A stretch of DNA of 64,000 nucleotides from Candidatus Stoquefichus sp. SB1. GTDB taxonomy: Bacteria; Bacillota_I; Bacilli_A; Erysipelotrichales; Coprobacillaceae. A model generated the notes under the pieces. It searched no databases, was not told where the DNA came from, and was given only the letters and a program-made list of their open reading frames with translations. Below, piece after piece: positions 57,200-64,000 of the stretch (positions are counted from its first letter, which is position 1; each line of letters begins with the position of its first letter). Made by a program: the position numbers and the translations under genes. The stretch is taken from positions 192,172 through 256,171 of the forward strand of contig NZ_LN852694.1 in the NCBI RefSeq assembly GCF_001244545.1, in the 5' to 3' direction.

Positions 57200-58117
57200 G
57201 TGACAATAAAAGAAGTCATAGAAAAATATGGTATGACAAGAAAAGCATTATTAATATATGAAGAAAAAGGATTAATTCATCCGACAAGGAATATGTCAGG
57301 TTATCGAGAATATGACTTAAAGCAAATTGAAATCATAGGGAAAATATGTTTTTTAAGAAAATTAGAATTTTCTTTAAATGAAATAGAAGATATTTTAATG
57401 AATCATCATTATGAATTATTTCAAGAAAAGAAAAAAGAATATGATAAAGATATTCATTTCATTGAAATGAAGAAAAGTTATTTGGATTATGCAAATGATG
57501 TATTTAATGATCAATATTCAATTGATGAAGCTTATAAGGCAGTTAATGATACAATTGAATTATATGATACTGATGAATATAATGAATTGATTCATTTTGA
57601 ATTTCAACGAGAATCAGTAGGAATCATGTGGTTATTAACTTTAATCATTTCATTTTTATCTGGGCAATTCTCTTTAATAATTATGGCTTTTTTCTCTTTA
57701 TTTGTTCCTATTATTTTAAGTTTAAAGAGTGTTAGAAACTTCTTCTTGTCAATTTATGCAAGAAGGCGATTAGCTATCACATTACTTCTTTTTGGTATGT
57801 TTGGAAGTTTATTTTTTTGGTGTCAGCCCAATAATATGGTTAATGAATTTTTATTTGGCATGAGTCTTTTGCTTTGTTTTGGATCAATAGCTTCTTTTCA
57901 TCAAGTTCAAAAATACTTTAAAAAATATCAATCCTTTTTATCCATGATATTCTTTATATTGAGTATTGGTATGTTTGGGTTTATCTTTTTTATTGAAATT
58001 AATGGTAAAATAGGATTGGGTTATATAATAATAGCATCGTTTTTATTAGGAATAGGGGTTATATTTAATCAACGTATACGTCAAATATTAGGTTATATAT
58101 TAATGGGTATGATATGA
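57200..58117 (+). CDS. MerR-family regulator with membrane domain
   Basis: I chose the GTG at 57200 because GAGGTGAT overlaps the upstream ATG. 305 aa. The MerR HTH ('KEVIEKYGMTRKALLIYEEKGL') and dimer helix are in the first 110 residues. Residues about 145-305 carry five or six hydrophobic helices, including 'GIMWLLTLIISFLSGQFSL'. Membrane-bound MerR proteins are unusual, and the signal is probably a membrane-state or lipophilic ligand. Transcribed alone. Confidence 0.88.
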   Translation: MTIKEVIEKYGMTRKALLIYEEKGLIHPTRNMSGYREYDLKQIEIIGKICFLRKLEFSLNEIEDILMNHHYELFQEKKKEYDKDIHFIEMKKSYLDYANDVFNDQYSIDEAYKAVNDTIELYDTDEYNELIHFEFQRESVGIMWLLTLIISFLSGQFSLIIMAFFSLFVPIILSLKSVRNFFLSIYARRRLAITLLLFGMFGSLFFWCQPNNMVNEFLFGMSLLLCFGSIASFHQVQKYFKKYQSFLSMIFFILSIGMFGFIFFIEINGKIGLGYIIIASFLLGIGVIFNQRIRQILGYILMGMI

Positions 58118-58160
58118 TTATTTGTTTGTGTTCATATTGAAAATATGAATTGTTCATGTT

Positions 58161-58230
58161 AAAATGAAACATGCTTATGAAAATAGATGATTGGCTATTT
58201 ATTGAGGATGTTTCATTGTTTTATTTTTTT
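58161..58230 (+). terminator. Long-loop terminator
   Basis: AATGAAACAT and ATGTTTCATT pair over a loop with a small inner stem (ATAG with CTAT). T-rich run follows. Confidence 0.6.
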
Positions 58231-58260
58231 AAATAACTATAAAATATTATGTCCTTATCA

Positions 58261-58290
58261 CTCAGCAAGATAGAGCACACGCTTCCTAGG
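58261..58290 (+). repeat. tRNA-Arg fragment (5' half)
   Basis: This stretch (CTCAGCAAGATAGAGCACAC and on to CTTCCTAG) matches the D-arm to anticodon of the intact tRNA 93 bp downstream at about 27 of 30 positions. The acceptor and T arm are missing. It is a scar of duplication or integration. Confidence 0.75.
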
Positions 58291-58341
58291 GTTTTGTTGA
58301 ACACTCCCCAAATTGTTATCAAAATACTAAAAATTTAATAT

Positions 58342-58418
58342 GGTGCATTAGCTCAGCAGGATAGAGCATACGCCTCCTAAGCGTAAGGTCATGCGTTCGA
58401 ATCGCATATGTACCGCCA
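58342..58418 (+). tRNA. tRNA-Arg (anticodon CCT)
   Basis: All stems pair: acceptor GGTGCAT/ATGTACC (one G-T), D-arm GCTC/GAGC, anticodon stem TACGC/GCGTA with loop CTCCTAA, and T-arm ATGCG/CGCAT with TTCGAAT. Discriminator G is followed by encoded CCA. The anticodon CCT decodes AGG. It is a typical integrase target and lies beside integration debris. Confidence 0.95.
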
Positions 58419-58464
58419 TTTTTAAGCATTTTAAGGGGTTTTATTGCTAAATAATAAGCCCCTA

Positions 58465-58490
58465 AAGACATGTCATTGACATGTCTTTTT
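58465..58490 (+). terminator. Intrinsic terminator after tRNA-Arg
   Basis: AAGACATGTCA and TGACATGTCTT pair with a 1-base centre and T-run. Confidence 0.8.
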
Positions 58491-58920
58491 TTGGCTTTTC
58501 TCCTAACAAGGAGTTGAACTCCTTGAACTCATTTCTCTAACAAAAAAATGTTTTCCAAACATGACTGAGAAGAATAGATAATGAGTTAATATTTCTTTGT
58601 TCATTTTGTGTTTGTCATAATACCATACTGAATTATTGGAAAAGCACCATGCTTTGAGATAAACTTTTGGAATATAGTATTGATATTTTGCTTCATCTTT
58701 ATTTTTTATTATCAGATTATCTTTTAAAACATTGTCTCAGATTAAAGAGTTGAGTTCAATGAAAAAAGGGGAAACTCCCCTTAAAAAGATATAGAGGCTA
58801 TCCATATCCAGTGCTTGTTGGTATAGTGCATTCATATTAGATAGTAGGTGTATTTATAACTTTAAAAAAACAGCAATGTTTTATGAATTGCTGCTTTCGA
58901 TATTTGAATAATAAAATAAA
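58491..58920. other. Non-coding gap after tRNA
   Basis: No gene seen. It holds the palindrome CAAGGAGTTGAACTCCTTG (58507-58525). It also holds a stretch starting TCTCTAACAAAAAAATG (58532) that recurs in degenerate form beside the tRNA fragment near 61145. Confidence 0.5.
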
Positions 58921-59790
58921 TTAGTCATGAATTTTATTTGCTAAAACAGTTTTTACAAATTCCGGATCAAAGTGCTTGGTTCTGCTTCCACCATATCCTT
59001 TATCGAGTGAAGAAATAAGCTTCATTTCTTCATCATTAAGACAAAAATCAAATACATCTATATTCTCAACAATTCTTTCTTGATGTGTTGATTTTGGAAT
59101 AACAACAACACCTCTTTGAATATTCCAGCGAAGAATAACTTGTCCTACTGTTTTATTGTATTTAGTTGCAATTTCTTGAAGCATTTGATCTTCAAAGGGG
59201 TTATATCTTCCACCCCCAAGAGGTGCCCAAGCTTCGGGAATTACATTATATTCTTTCATCACTTTCAAAGCATCTTCTTGTATGAAATAAGGATGCAGTT
59301 CAATTTGGTTAACCATTGGTTTAATTTCTACCGTTTCACAAAAGTTAGTTAAAATATGAGGATAAAAGTTAGATACACCAATACTTTTTAGTTTTCCCTC
59401 TTTGTAAGCAACTTCTAATGCTCTCCAAGCAGCAAAATAATCGCCTAATGCTTGATGCAATAAATATAAGTCAAAATATTCTAAACCGCTTTTTTTAAGT
59501 GAAGTATCAATTGCTTGTTTTGCACTATCAAAATCTTTCATGTCCTGTACCCACAGTTTTGAAGTAATGAATAAATCTTCTCGACTACAAATACCCTCAG
59601 ACATTGCTTTTCTTATACCATCACCTACAGCATCTTCATTTGTGTACACTGCTGCTGTATCAATTAAACGATACCCAGCTTTAATAGCTTGATACACTAT
59701 TTCAGCACATTCATTTTTATCAGGAACTCTAAAGACCCCAAATCCTAAAACAGGCATTTTTAAATGATTATTTAAAGTTACATATTCCAT
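58921..59790 (-). CDS. Aldo/keto reductase
   Basis: 289 aa with GAAGGAGG upstream. Catalytic tetrad in context: 'YRLIDTAAVYTNE' (Asp, Tyr), 'FITSKLWVQD' (Lys) and 'LYLLHQAL' (His), and NADPH motif 'VVIPKSTHQERI'. AKR5/2,5-diketo-gluconate-reductase type. It lies inside the integration scar but is intact, perhaps cargo. Confidence 0.93.
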   Translation of the reverse strand: MEYVTLNNHLKMPVLGFGVFRVPDKNECAEIVYQAIKAGYRLIDTAAVYTNEDAVGDGIRKAMSEGICSREDLFITSKLWVQDMKDFDSAKQAIDTSLKKSGLEYFDLYLLHQALGDYFAAWRALEVAYKEGKLKSIGVSNFYPHILTNFCETVEIKPMVNQIELHPYFIQEDALKVMKEYNVIPEAWAPLGGGRYNPFEDQMLQEIATKYNKTVGQVILRWNIQRGVVVIPKSTHQERIVENIDVFDFCLNDEEMKLISSLDKGYGGSRTKHFDPEFVKTVLANKIHD

Positions 59791-59870
59791 AAAAAATCCT
59801 CCTTCAATAAGAAAACTATAAACCTTGGAGTGTACTTCATGTCAAGAAAAATAATGATAATGAAATATAT

Positions 59871-60220
59871 TTAACGGGTACTACAAATTTCTTTTTCATT
59901 CAATCTAGATTTATTTGATGTAATACCAATTCTAAGACATAAGCTATCATTCATATCCTTATAATATTTTGGTGTTTGATCATAACAATTGTATATTGGC
60001 ATTTTTGACTTCATACTTTCAATAATTAACCTTGTGGCTTGTCTACCAACTTTATCTAAATCAAGATGAAAAATAATCTGGTTGACTTGTGGGTGATTCT
60101 CTAGAAATTGAGATAATGCTAAGATATGATGATTAAAATCCATCTTATCTAAAGTAAATAGAATGGCTAATGATAATGCATCAATAGGGGCTTCACAAAG
60201 ATGAACTGTGTTATTTAGCG
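59871..60220 (-). pseudogene. TOPRIM/DUF3991-type protein remnant
   Basis: The frame 'HLCEAPIDALSLAILFTLDK' then 'VNQIIFHLDLDKVGRQATRL' and 'KYYKDMNDSLCLRIG' is the TOPRIM domain of DUF3991 proteins, which are found on conjugative elements. Only this C-terminal domain remains, and the frame is cut upstream near 60220 by IS-derived sequence. Evidence of an older mobile element. Confidence 0.75.
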
Positions 60221-60221
60221 T

Positions 60222-60340
60222 ACGAATAAGCTTCTACGACTTCACCAATGGCATTATCGACAACGAGATGAAGATGTTAGAGTATTTATAAATTTAGTTC
60301 ATTGAGATAAAAAACTGGAGAAATTGATTGAACTCAGAAA
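60222..60340 (-). mobile_element. Remnant of an IS1202-like insertion sequence
   Basis: Minus-strand codons at 60222-60277 read 'HLHLVVDNAIGEVVEAY', a decayed version of the 'HLHLAIDDASGEVVGAY' in the intact IS at 49.2-50.7 kb. About 20 bases further, TTCATTGAGATAAAAAACT resembles that IS right end (TTATTGAGACAAAATCAACT). A large internal deletion is implied. The following 60341-60560 shows nothing recognisable. Confidence 0.6.
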
Positions 60341-60560
60341 TGATACTATTAATAATCTGAAAATACTCAGCTGATTTTCATCATTTTATATGATAATAGT
60401 GGTAATCATGAGAAATTACTGGAAAATGAAACAATAAGAACTATCATAGAAAATTGTGAAATTGAATAATTATAAGAAAATATTTAACTATGAATATATA
60501 CTACGTTGAGTTAAAATATAATAATTTCAGTTAAGATATTCAGCTTGATAATTCATTTTA

Positions 60561-60755
60561 TTATTTATTTCTACTGTAGAACAACGCAATGACAGCAAAT
60601 GCAAATTCACATATAACAATTTGTATAAAAAATATAAATAAATTTATTTCACCATACTTAATATAATTAAATGAATTTATTGCAAATATGACGATTAATA
60701 TAAGATTGCTATAAAGAAAAGATTTTATGATCTTTTTTATATCGAATTTTCTCAT
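60561..60755 (-). CDS. Small two-helix membrane protein
   Basis: 64 aa with AAGGAG 9 bases upstream of the ATG. A basic start ('MRKFDIKKIIKSF') and two hydrophobic helices ('LYSNLILIVIFAINSF', 'FFIQIVICEFAFAVIALF'). No family recognised. It could be real, given its ribosome site, or a remnant. Confidence 0.5.
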   Translation of the reverse strand: MRKFDIKKIIKSFLYSNLILIVIFAINSFNYIKYGEINLFIFFIQIVICEFAFAVIALFYSRNK

Positions 60756-61337
60756 TTAAATAAGCTCCTTCCATATCAACATCTGATATTTGAATTATAG
60801 TATGCAAATAAACTATATACAATTATTAGATATTAAAATATGTCTTTTATGTAATCTGACAAAATTTAAAAAGTGTATTTACTCTGTTATCTTGAATTGG
60901 TGTAAGCACATCTTTTAAAACTGTTTCTTTATCCTCAATACTTCATAGTGTAACTTCTATATTAAAGAGTTTTCATTAGTAATTGCTATAATCTTTCTAT
61001 AGGTCATATTTTATGAGCTTACTCAAATGAATTGGCTATGTAACTTATAAAAAGGTTTAGATATGTTATATAAAATATATGTTTTGTTCACATGATACTT
61101 TAATATGAAAAAAGAAAATTTAGCTTCTAAAGCGTAAGGTCATCTCTTTAACAAAAAAATTTCTTAACTAGACTATAGGATAATAGGCAAAGAATACGTT
61201 ATTATATAAACAAATTAAGAAAAAATAATAATCAATTATTCATAGATTATTATTTTAGTAGAACTTATCATAATTATTGATTAAATCAAATAGCAATCAT
61301 AAAAACACACGTACCTTAGATAATCATTTAAATAAGT
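60756..61337. other. Degenerate AT-rich gap
   Basis: No intact gene. On the minus strand near 60885-60965 the codons 'SIEDKETVLKDVLTPIQDN' resemble the C-terminal part of the DUF4143/AAA ATPases whose N-terminal remains lie at 62.2-62.4 kb. A tRNA-Arg fragment lies near 61128. The rest is unassigned. Confidence 0.4.
61119..61160 (+). repeat. tRNA-Arg fragment (anticodon stem) with flank
   Basis: TTCTAAAGCGTAAGGTCAT matches the anticodon-loop to variable region of the intact tRNA (exact for AGCGTAAGGTCAT except context). It is then joined to TCTTTAACAAAAAAAT, a near copy of 58532-58547. The 58342-61145 interval is thus bounded by related tRNA-derived ends. Confidence 0.6.
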
Positions 61338-61508
61338 TTATCTTTTCATGTTTTTGTAATAGTAATAAACATGGAAGATATTTGCTACTAATATTATGAA
61401 TAGAAGAGGTACTAATCTAGTTCCCCATTCTAGATATATCATATATATAACAAAACATAATACGACTATTGATATGATGAGTCCAATCATAAACGTGTTT
61501 TTTTTCAT
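61338..61508 (-). CDS. Small two-helix membrane protein
   Basis: 56 aa with GGAG 8 bases before the ATG. It starts 'MKKNTFMIGLIISIVVLCF' and has a second helix 'RLVPLLFIILVANIFHVYYY'. It resembles the 64-aa protein at 60561 in size and layout, but sequence identity is not obvious. Function unknown. Confidence 0.5.
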   Translation of the reverse strand: MKKNTFMIGLIISIVVLCFVIYMIYLEWGTRLVPLLFIILVANIFHVYYYYKNMKR

Positions 61509-61642
61509 AATAACGTCTCCATTATAAAAGATACACGTGTCTTTATTTAGATTATAACATAATTAAATTTGCTTGTGTTTTTTTATATGATCTTCAAATT
61601 TTATGATATAATTTAGTTAATGAAAGGGTAGGTATTTAGTTT

Positions 61643-61969
61643 ATGAATATGGAAAATATGATGAGTCATTTACTTTTCTCAGCTGTTGCAATATTTTTTT
61701 TCATATTGTGTAACCAGGCTAGAAAGTCAAAACATGCAGTTAGTTTTTTTAACATAATGAGATCAATTCAAGATTCTGATATTTCAAATATAGAAAAATA
61801 TAATAAAAGTATTGCAATACTGTACTTTATATTTGGATTAATAATGGCAGGTGTCTCACTAATTGATGCTAGTAATCAAAAGGAAATAGCTATGTGTATA
61901 GTCGGTTTTGGTTGTGTCATATTAGTTTTGGGTAATTATTTAGTATTGAAAAAATATAGGAATAAATAA
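61643..61969 (+). CDS. Hypothetical membrane protein
   Basis: 108 aa, AAAGGG about 14 bases upstream (weak). Three hydrophobic segments (about 9-25, 56-75, 83-100) separated by a polar loop containing 'NIMRSIQDSDISNIEKYNK'. No family recognised. It is flanked only by degraded sequence. Confidence 0.6.
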   Translation: MNMENMMSHLLFSAVAIFFFILCNQARKSKHAVSFFNIMRSIQDSDISNIEKYNKSIAILYFIFGLIMAGVSLIDASNQKEIAMCIVGFGCVILVLGNYLVLKKYRNK

Positions 61970-62149
61970 TTTATTAAAGATAAGTTGGCTTGAGTTGAAA
62001 AGTAGAGTATTTGTAAGTAGAATAAGAAAATATGGAAGATAATGAGATTATTTATTTTTTATGTCCTTACTTGTTTAAAGGTGTCAATATAAATAAATTT
62101 AGAAGAGGAAATTAAGTTTTTATCAAGGACTTTATTCCTTTTTTTTCAT

Positions 62150-62425
62150 TTGCTTATTTTGCTTTAGAACATAGTTGAACTTCATCAAGATAGTAACAGA
62201 TTTTCTAGTTTTCAATTCAGTATGTTATTGTAATTGAAGTTGTAGAAAAAATAATTAACATCTGATATATCATCAAATAATTCTTTTACATTGCTTGAGA
62301 CTGTAGAAAAATCAATTAAAATAACTGTCGACTTTCCTACACGTCTAGCACCTTCAATTAATAAAATAGTTTTACCATGAGAACTGTATGAATATTCTTT
62401 TTTAACATCTTCATAATCGTATTAT
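62150..62425 (-). pseudogene. AAA ATPase (DUF4143-type) remnant
   Basis: Minus-strand codons read 'KTILLIEGARRVGKSTVILID' in part: a P-loop 'GARRVGKST' is joined directly to 'VILIDFS', with the residues normally between them deleted. 'VKELFDDISDVNYFF' follows, then after a stop 'YYLDEVQLCSKAK', the Walker B region in another frame. This is a decayed copy of the large AAA/DUF4143 ATPase family. Confidence 0.7.
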
Positions 62426-62674
62426 ATCTAAATAAAATACTAATATTTATGGCGTACCTCCAATTTCCGCAATTCAAAAATACATAAAACCTCCAAAAAA
62501 CGCAAAACATAAGAGAAAAATAACATAAACTATAAAAGTTAATCAGAATTTTAATTGTTCATTCATTTTTATAATTATGAAAAGAAAACTAGCATTAAAC
62601 CACGGTTTTATAAGGTCTAATGTTAGTTAAAGTTAGTAAAAACTTATTTAAAAGTTACAAACAAGTTACAAATA
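62426..62674. other. Gap downstream of integrase
   Basis: AT-rich, no gene. It would be the place for an att site if the integrase marks the left end of an element; nothing here matches the tRNA-Arg 3' end. GTTAGTTAAAGTTAGTAAAA and TTACAAACAAGTTACAAA are short tandem-like repeats that could be recombinase arm sites. Confidence 0.4.
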
Positions 62675-63829
62675 TTATAGCTTTATTTTATTTATTTCTG
62701 TATACAACTTGTTAATAAAAATGTCTGTATATACATCATCTGTAAGGTCATTAGATTTATGGCCAACAATTCTTTTTCTTGCAAACGGATCCATATTATA
62801 AAGTTTTGCAAGTGATACAAATGTATGTCTACATGCGTAAGGAACTTTGTTATAATTCAGTTCTTTCATCAATGGCTCAAATAAATCACGATGATATTTA
62901 TTTACAATATTATCACACTGTTTGATAATAAGATAATTAGGATGTTTTTCCAACAAATCTATTATAATAGGTTTAATTGTATCATGAATAGGGACTATTC
63001 TATCTCTCCCTGCCTCTGTTTTAGAGCCAGTAATCATATAAGATATCTTTCTCTTTACACCATCATCATTGCAATCTACATCTATATAAATTTTACTTGT
63101 GTCTATTTCTAGAAGTTCGTTAGGTCTGCAACCAGTAAAAATATATAATAATGCATATTTAGATTCTAATGTATTATGCTTCATAATGTTACGCACTTCG
63201 TCAACTGTAAATGATTTTCTTTTATCCGTATTATCTTCTTTTTTATCGTAACCTTTTAATGATATATCTATAAATTCAGTATAATCATCATCGCGGCTAA
63301 TATATTGATGTTTAACAGCATATTTGAAAATATCCATAGTAACACCTTTCACATGAGATAAAGTACCTGTTCCTAGTCCTGCCTCTTTAATGTTGTCAAA
63401 GATGCTTTGTAAATCGTAAAGATTAATAGTGTTTATATTTTTATTATGTATGTCTGTTAATTTATTAAACCAACTCTTTACAGAGGCTTTGTTATTTTGA
63501 AACTTATATTTTTCTTCAAAAAGAATATAAAATATTTCTTTAAATGTAAGCATATCGGGAGTGATTGATTGCATGACTTGTTCGGTCAAATCCTGATCCA
63601 ATGAATTTGCTTGAGTTGCATTAATTTTCTTTTTCTTCATGAGAGTATATAGTTTTATAAAATCCTCTGCTTCTTCTCTTGTCTCAAAGTACGCAATATA
63701 TTTTTGTTTTTGCGAATAAGACATTTCTACAGTTTCACGGATCGCAAAAGGTTTAGAACGATTGCCTTTTAATTGTGTTATAGATAACGCACCATTAGCA
63801 CGTCTTTTGAGTTTTCTTTTCTTAGGCAT
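62675..63829 (-). CDS. int: Tyrosine-type site-specific integrase
   Basis: I chose the ATG at 63829 because AAAGG lies 9 bases upstream; the one at 63838 is next to the site. 384 aa. N-terminal arm-binding part, SAM-like core-binding domain (about 90-200) and catalytic domain with 'TGCRPNELLEI' (Arg I), 'ITGSKTEAGRDRIVPI' (Lys), 'CRHTFVSLAKL' (His-x-x-Arg) and 'VGHKSNDLTDDVYTDI' (His, nucleophile Tyr). It is complete and presumably active. The element probably extends beyond the right edge. Confidence 0.93.
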   Translation of the reverse strand: MPKKRKLKRRANGALSITQLKGNRSKPFAIRETVEMSYSQKQKYIAYFETREEAEDFIKLYTLMKKKKINATQANSLDQDLTEQVMQSITPDMLTFKEIFYILFEEKYKFQNNKASVKSWFNKLTDIHNKNINTINLYDLQSIFDNIKEAGLGTGTLSHVKGVTMDIFKYAVKHQYISRDDDYTEFIDISLKGYDKKEDNTDKRKSFTVDEVRNIMKHNTLESKYALLYIFTGCRPNELLEIDTSKIYIDVDCNDDGVKRKISYMITGSKTEAGRDRIVPIHDTIKPIIIDLLEKHPNYLIIKQCDNIVNKYHRDLFEPLMKELNYNKVPYACRHTFVSLAKLYNMDPFARKRIVGHKSNDLTDDVYTDIFINKLYTEINKIKL

Positions 63830-63855
63830 ATACAACATCCTTTCTTTTTAAAACC

Positions 63856-63884
63856 TTGTACACGCCCGATAAATATGCTAAAAT
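63856..63884 (+). promoter_or_regulatory. Promoter divergent from the integrase
   Basis: TTGTAC and TAAAAT are 17 bases apart on the plus strand, 27 bases from the integrase start, reading away from it. Confidence 0.55.
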
Positions 63885-63890
63885 TGGGTA

Positions 63891-63986
63891 TGTAAAAGGA
63901 TATCCTTAATAACGTTAAATTCTTTTTACATTAGAGATATTACCAGTATCTCTTTGGCACATGTTACCAGCATGTGTCTTTTTTTA
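63891..63986 (+). ncRNA. Candidate structured RNA with twin TTACCAG loops
   Basis: From just after a plausible promoter the plus strand can fold into three stems. TGTAAAA (63891) pairs with TTTTTACA (ends 63930). AGAGATA/TATCTCT (63933-63953) follows. CACATG/CATGTG (63958-63976) is last, and a T-run after it acts as a terminator. The second and third stems carry the identical 7-base loop TTACCAG. There is no ORF inside. Identical loops on unrelated stems suggest a conserved binding site for a protein or RNA, perhaps controlling the integrase. The family is not known to me. Confidence 0.5.
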
Positions 63987-64000
63987 TATTCCTAATAATT

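Noticed and set aside
58507-58525. Palindrome after tRNA-Arg as an attachment site
   Set aside because: No second copy was seen in the window and it is not part of the tRNA 3' end.
61643-61969. Membrane protein plus nearby small membrane proteins as a toxin-antitoxin or abortive-infection system
   Set aside because: No antitoxin motif, no shared operon (different strands) and surroundings are degraded.

Overview
The window looks like the chromosome of a low-GC, anaerobic or facultatively fermentative Bacillota, most like a gut Erysipelotrichia/Coprobacillaceae relative. This is an inference from AT-rich codon use, strong AGGAGG ribosome sites, pyruvate formate-lyase with its activase, a T-box ahead of trpS, Spx, RidA, DUF871/MupG and many PadR, RpiR and XRE regulators. 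No rRNA or taxonomic marker settles the species. Base composition is fairly even, apart from the GC-richer flippase fragment at the left edge and the very AT-rich, degraded right end. || Layout. 1-2.3 kb: the tail of a Wzx-like flippase, an orphan gene and an SGNH hydrolase. 2.3-15.9 kb: a carbohydrate region built from two parallel units. Each has an AraC regulator on the minus strand facing a divergent operon, and the two operon promoters resemble each other. Unit 1 carries a heptad-repeat surface protein, a MupG-type 6-phospho-muramidase and a ROK kinase. Unit 2 carries an orphan cellobiose-type EIIC, an SGNH esterase, an alpha/beta-hydrolase, a GH1 6-phospho-beta-glucosidase and a ROK kinase, followed by two tandem RpiR regulators. 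Together they suggest uptake and phosphorylation of beta-glycosides or muropeptide sugars, removal of acyl groups, and intracellular cleavage. || 15.9-35.9 kb: mostly core genes (ridA, uppP, a TetR/flavoprotein pair, trpS, spx, an asparaginase-type Ntn hydrolase, cutC, yitT, CYTH, nadK, a pseudouridine synthase, a RodA/FtsW protein, pflB-pflA, a MarR/FUSC exporter pair and an ABC transporter with its XRE-AbrB regulator). 36-38.8 kb: a decaying patch with a segmental duplication of the XRE 5' region, a frameshifted RhuM gene and a YciI gene with a nonsense codon. 38.8-49.1 kb: nitroreductase, HAD phosphatase, lipoprotein phosphoesterase, fructokinase, an XRE membrane regulator, a PadR-DUF1700-DUF4097-PspC envelope operon, a lipid kinase, pepT, RNase H and an exonuclease-BRCT protein. 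|| 49.19-50.74 kb: an intact IS1202/ISNCY-like insertion sequence with an A9G slippage site, flanked by perfect 28-bp direct repeats. 50.8-58.1 kb: GNAT, a UDP-galactopyranose mutase/GT2/PAP2 operon, MATE, cysE, a second PAP2 and a membrane-anchored MerR protein. || 58.2-64 kb: an integration scar at a tRNA-Arg(CCT). It holds tRNA fragments, an aldo/keto reductase, remnants of a TOPRIM protein, an IS and an AAA ATPase, small membrane proteins, and a tyrosine integrase whose element probably continues past the right edge. Divergent from the integrase is a compact candidate structured RNA with its own promoter, two hairpins with identical TTACCAG loops and a terminator. I consider this the most novel-looking item in the window. 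No CRISPR array or recognisable complete defence system was seen.
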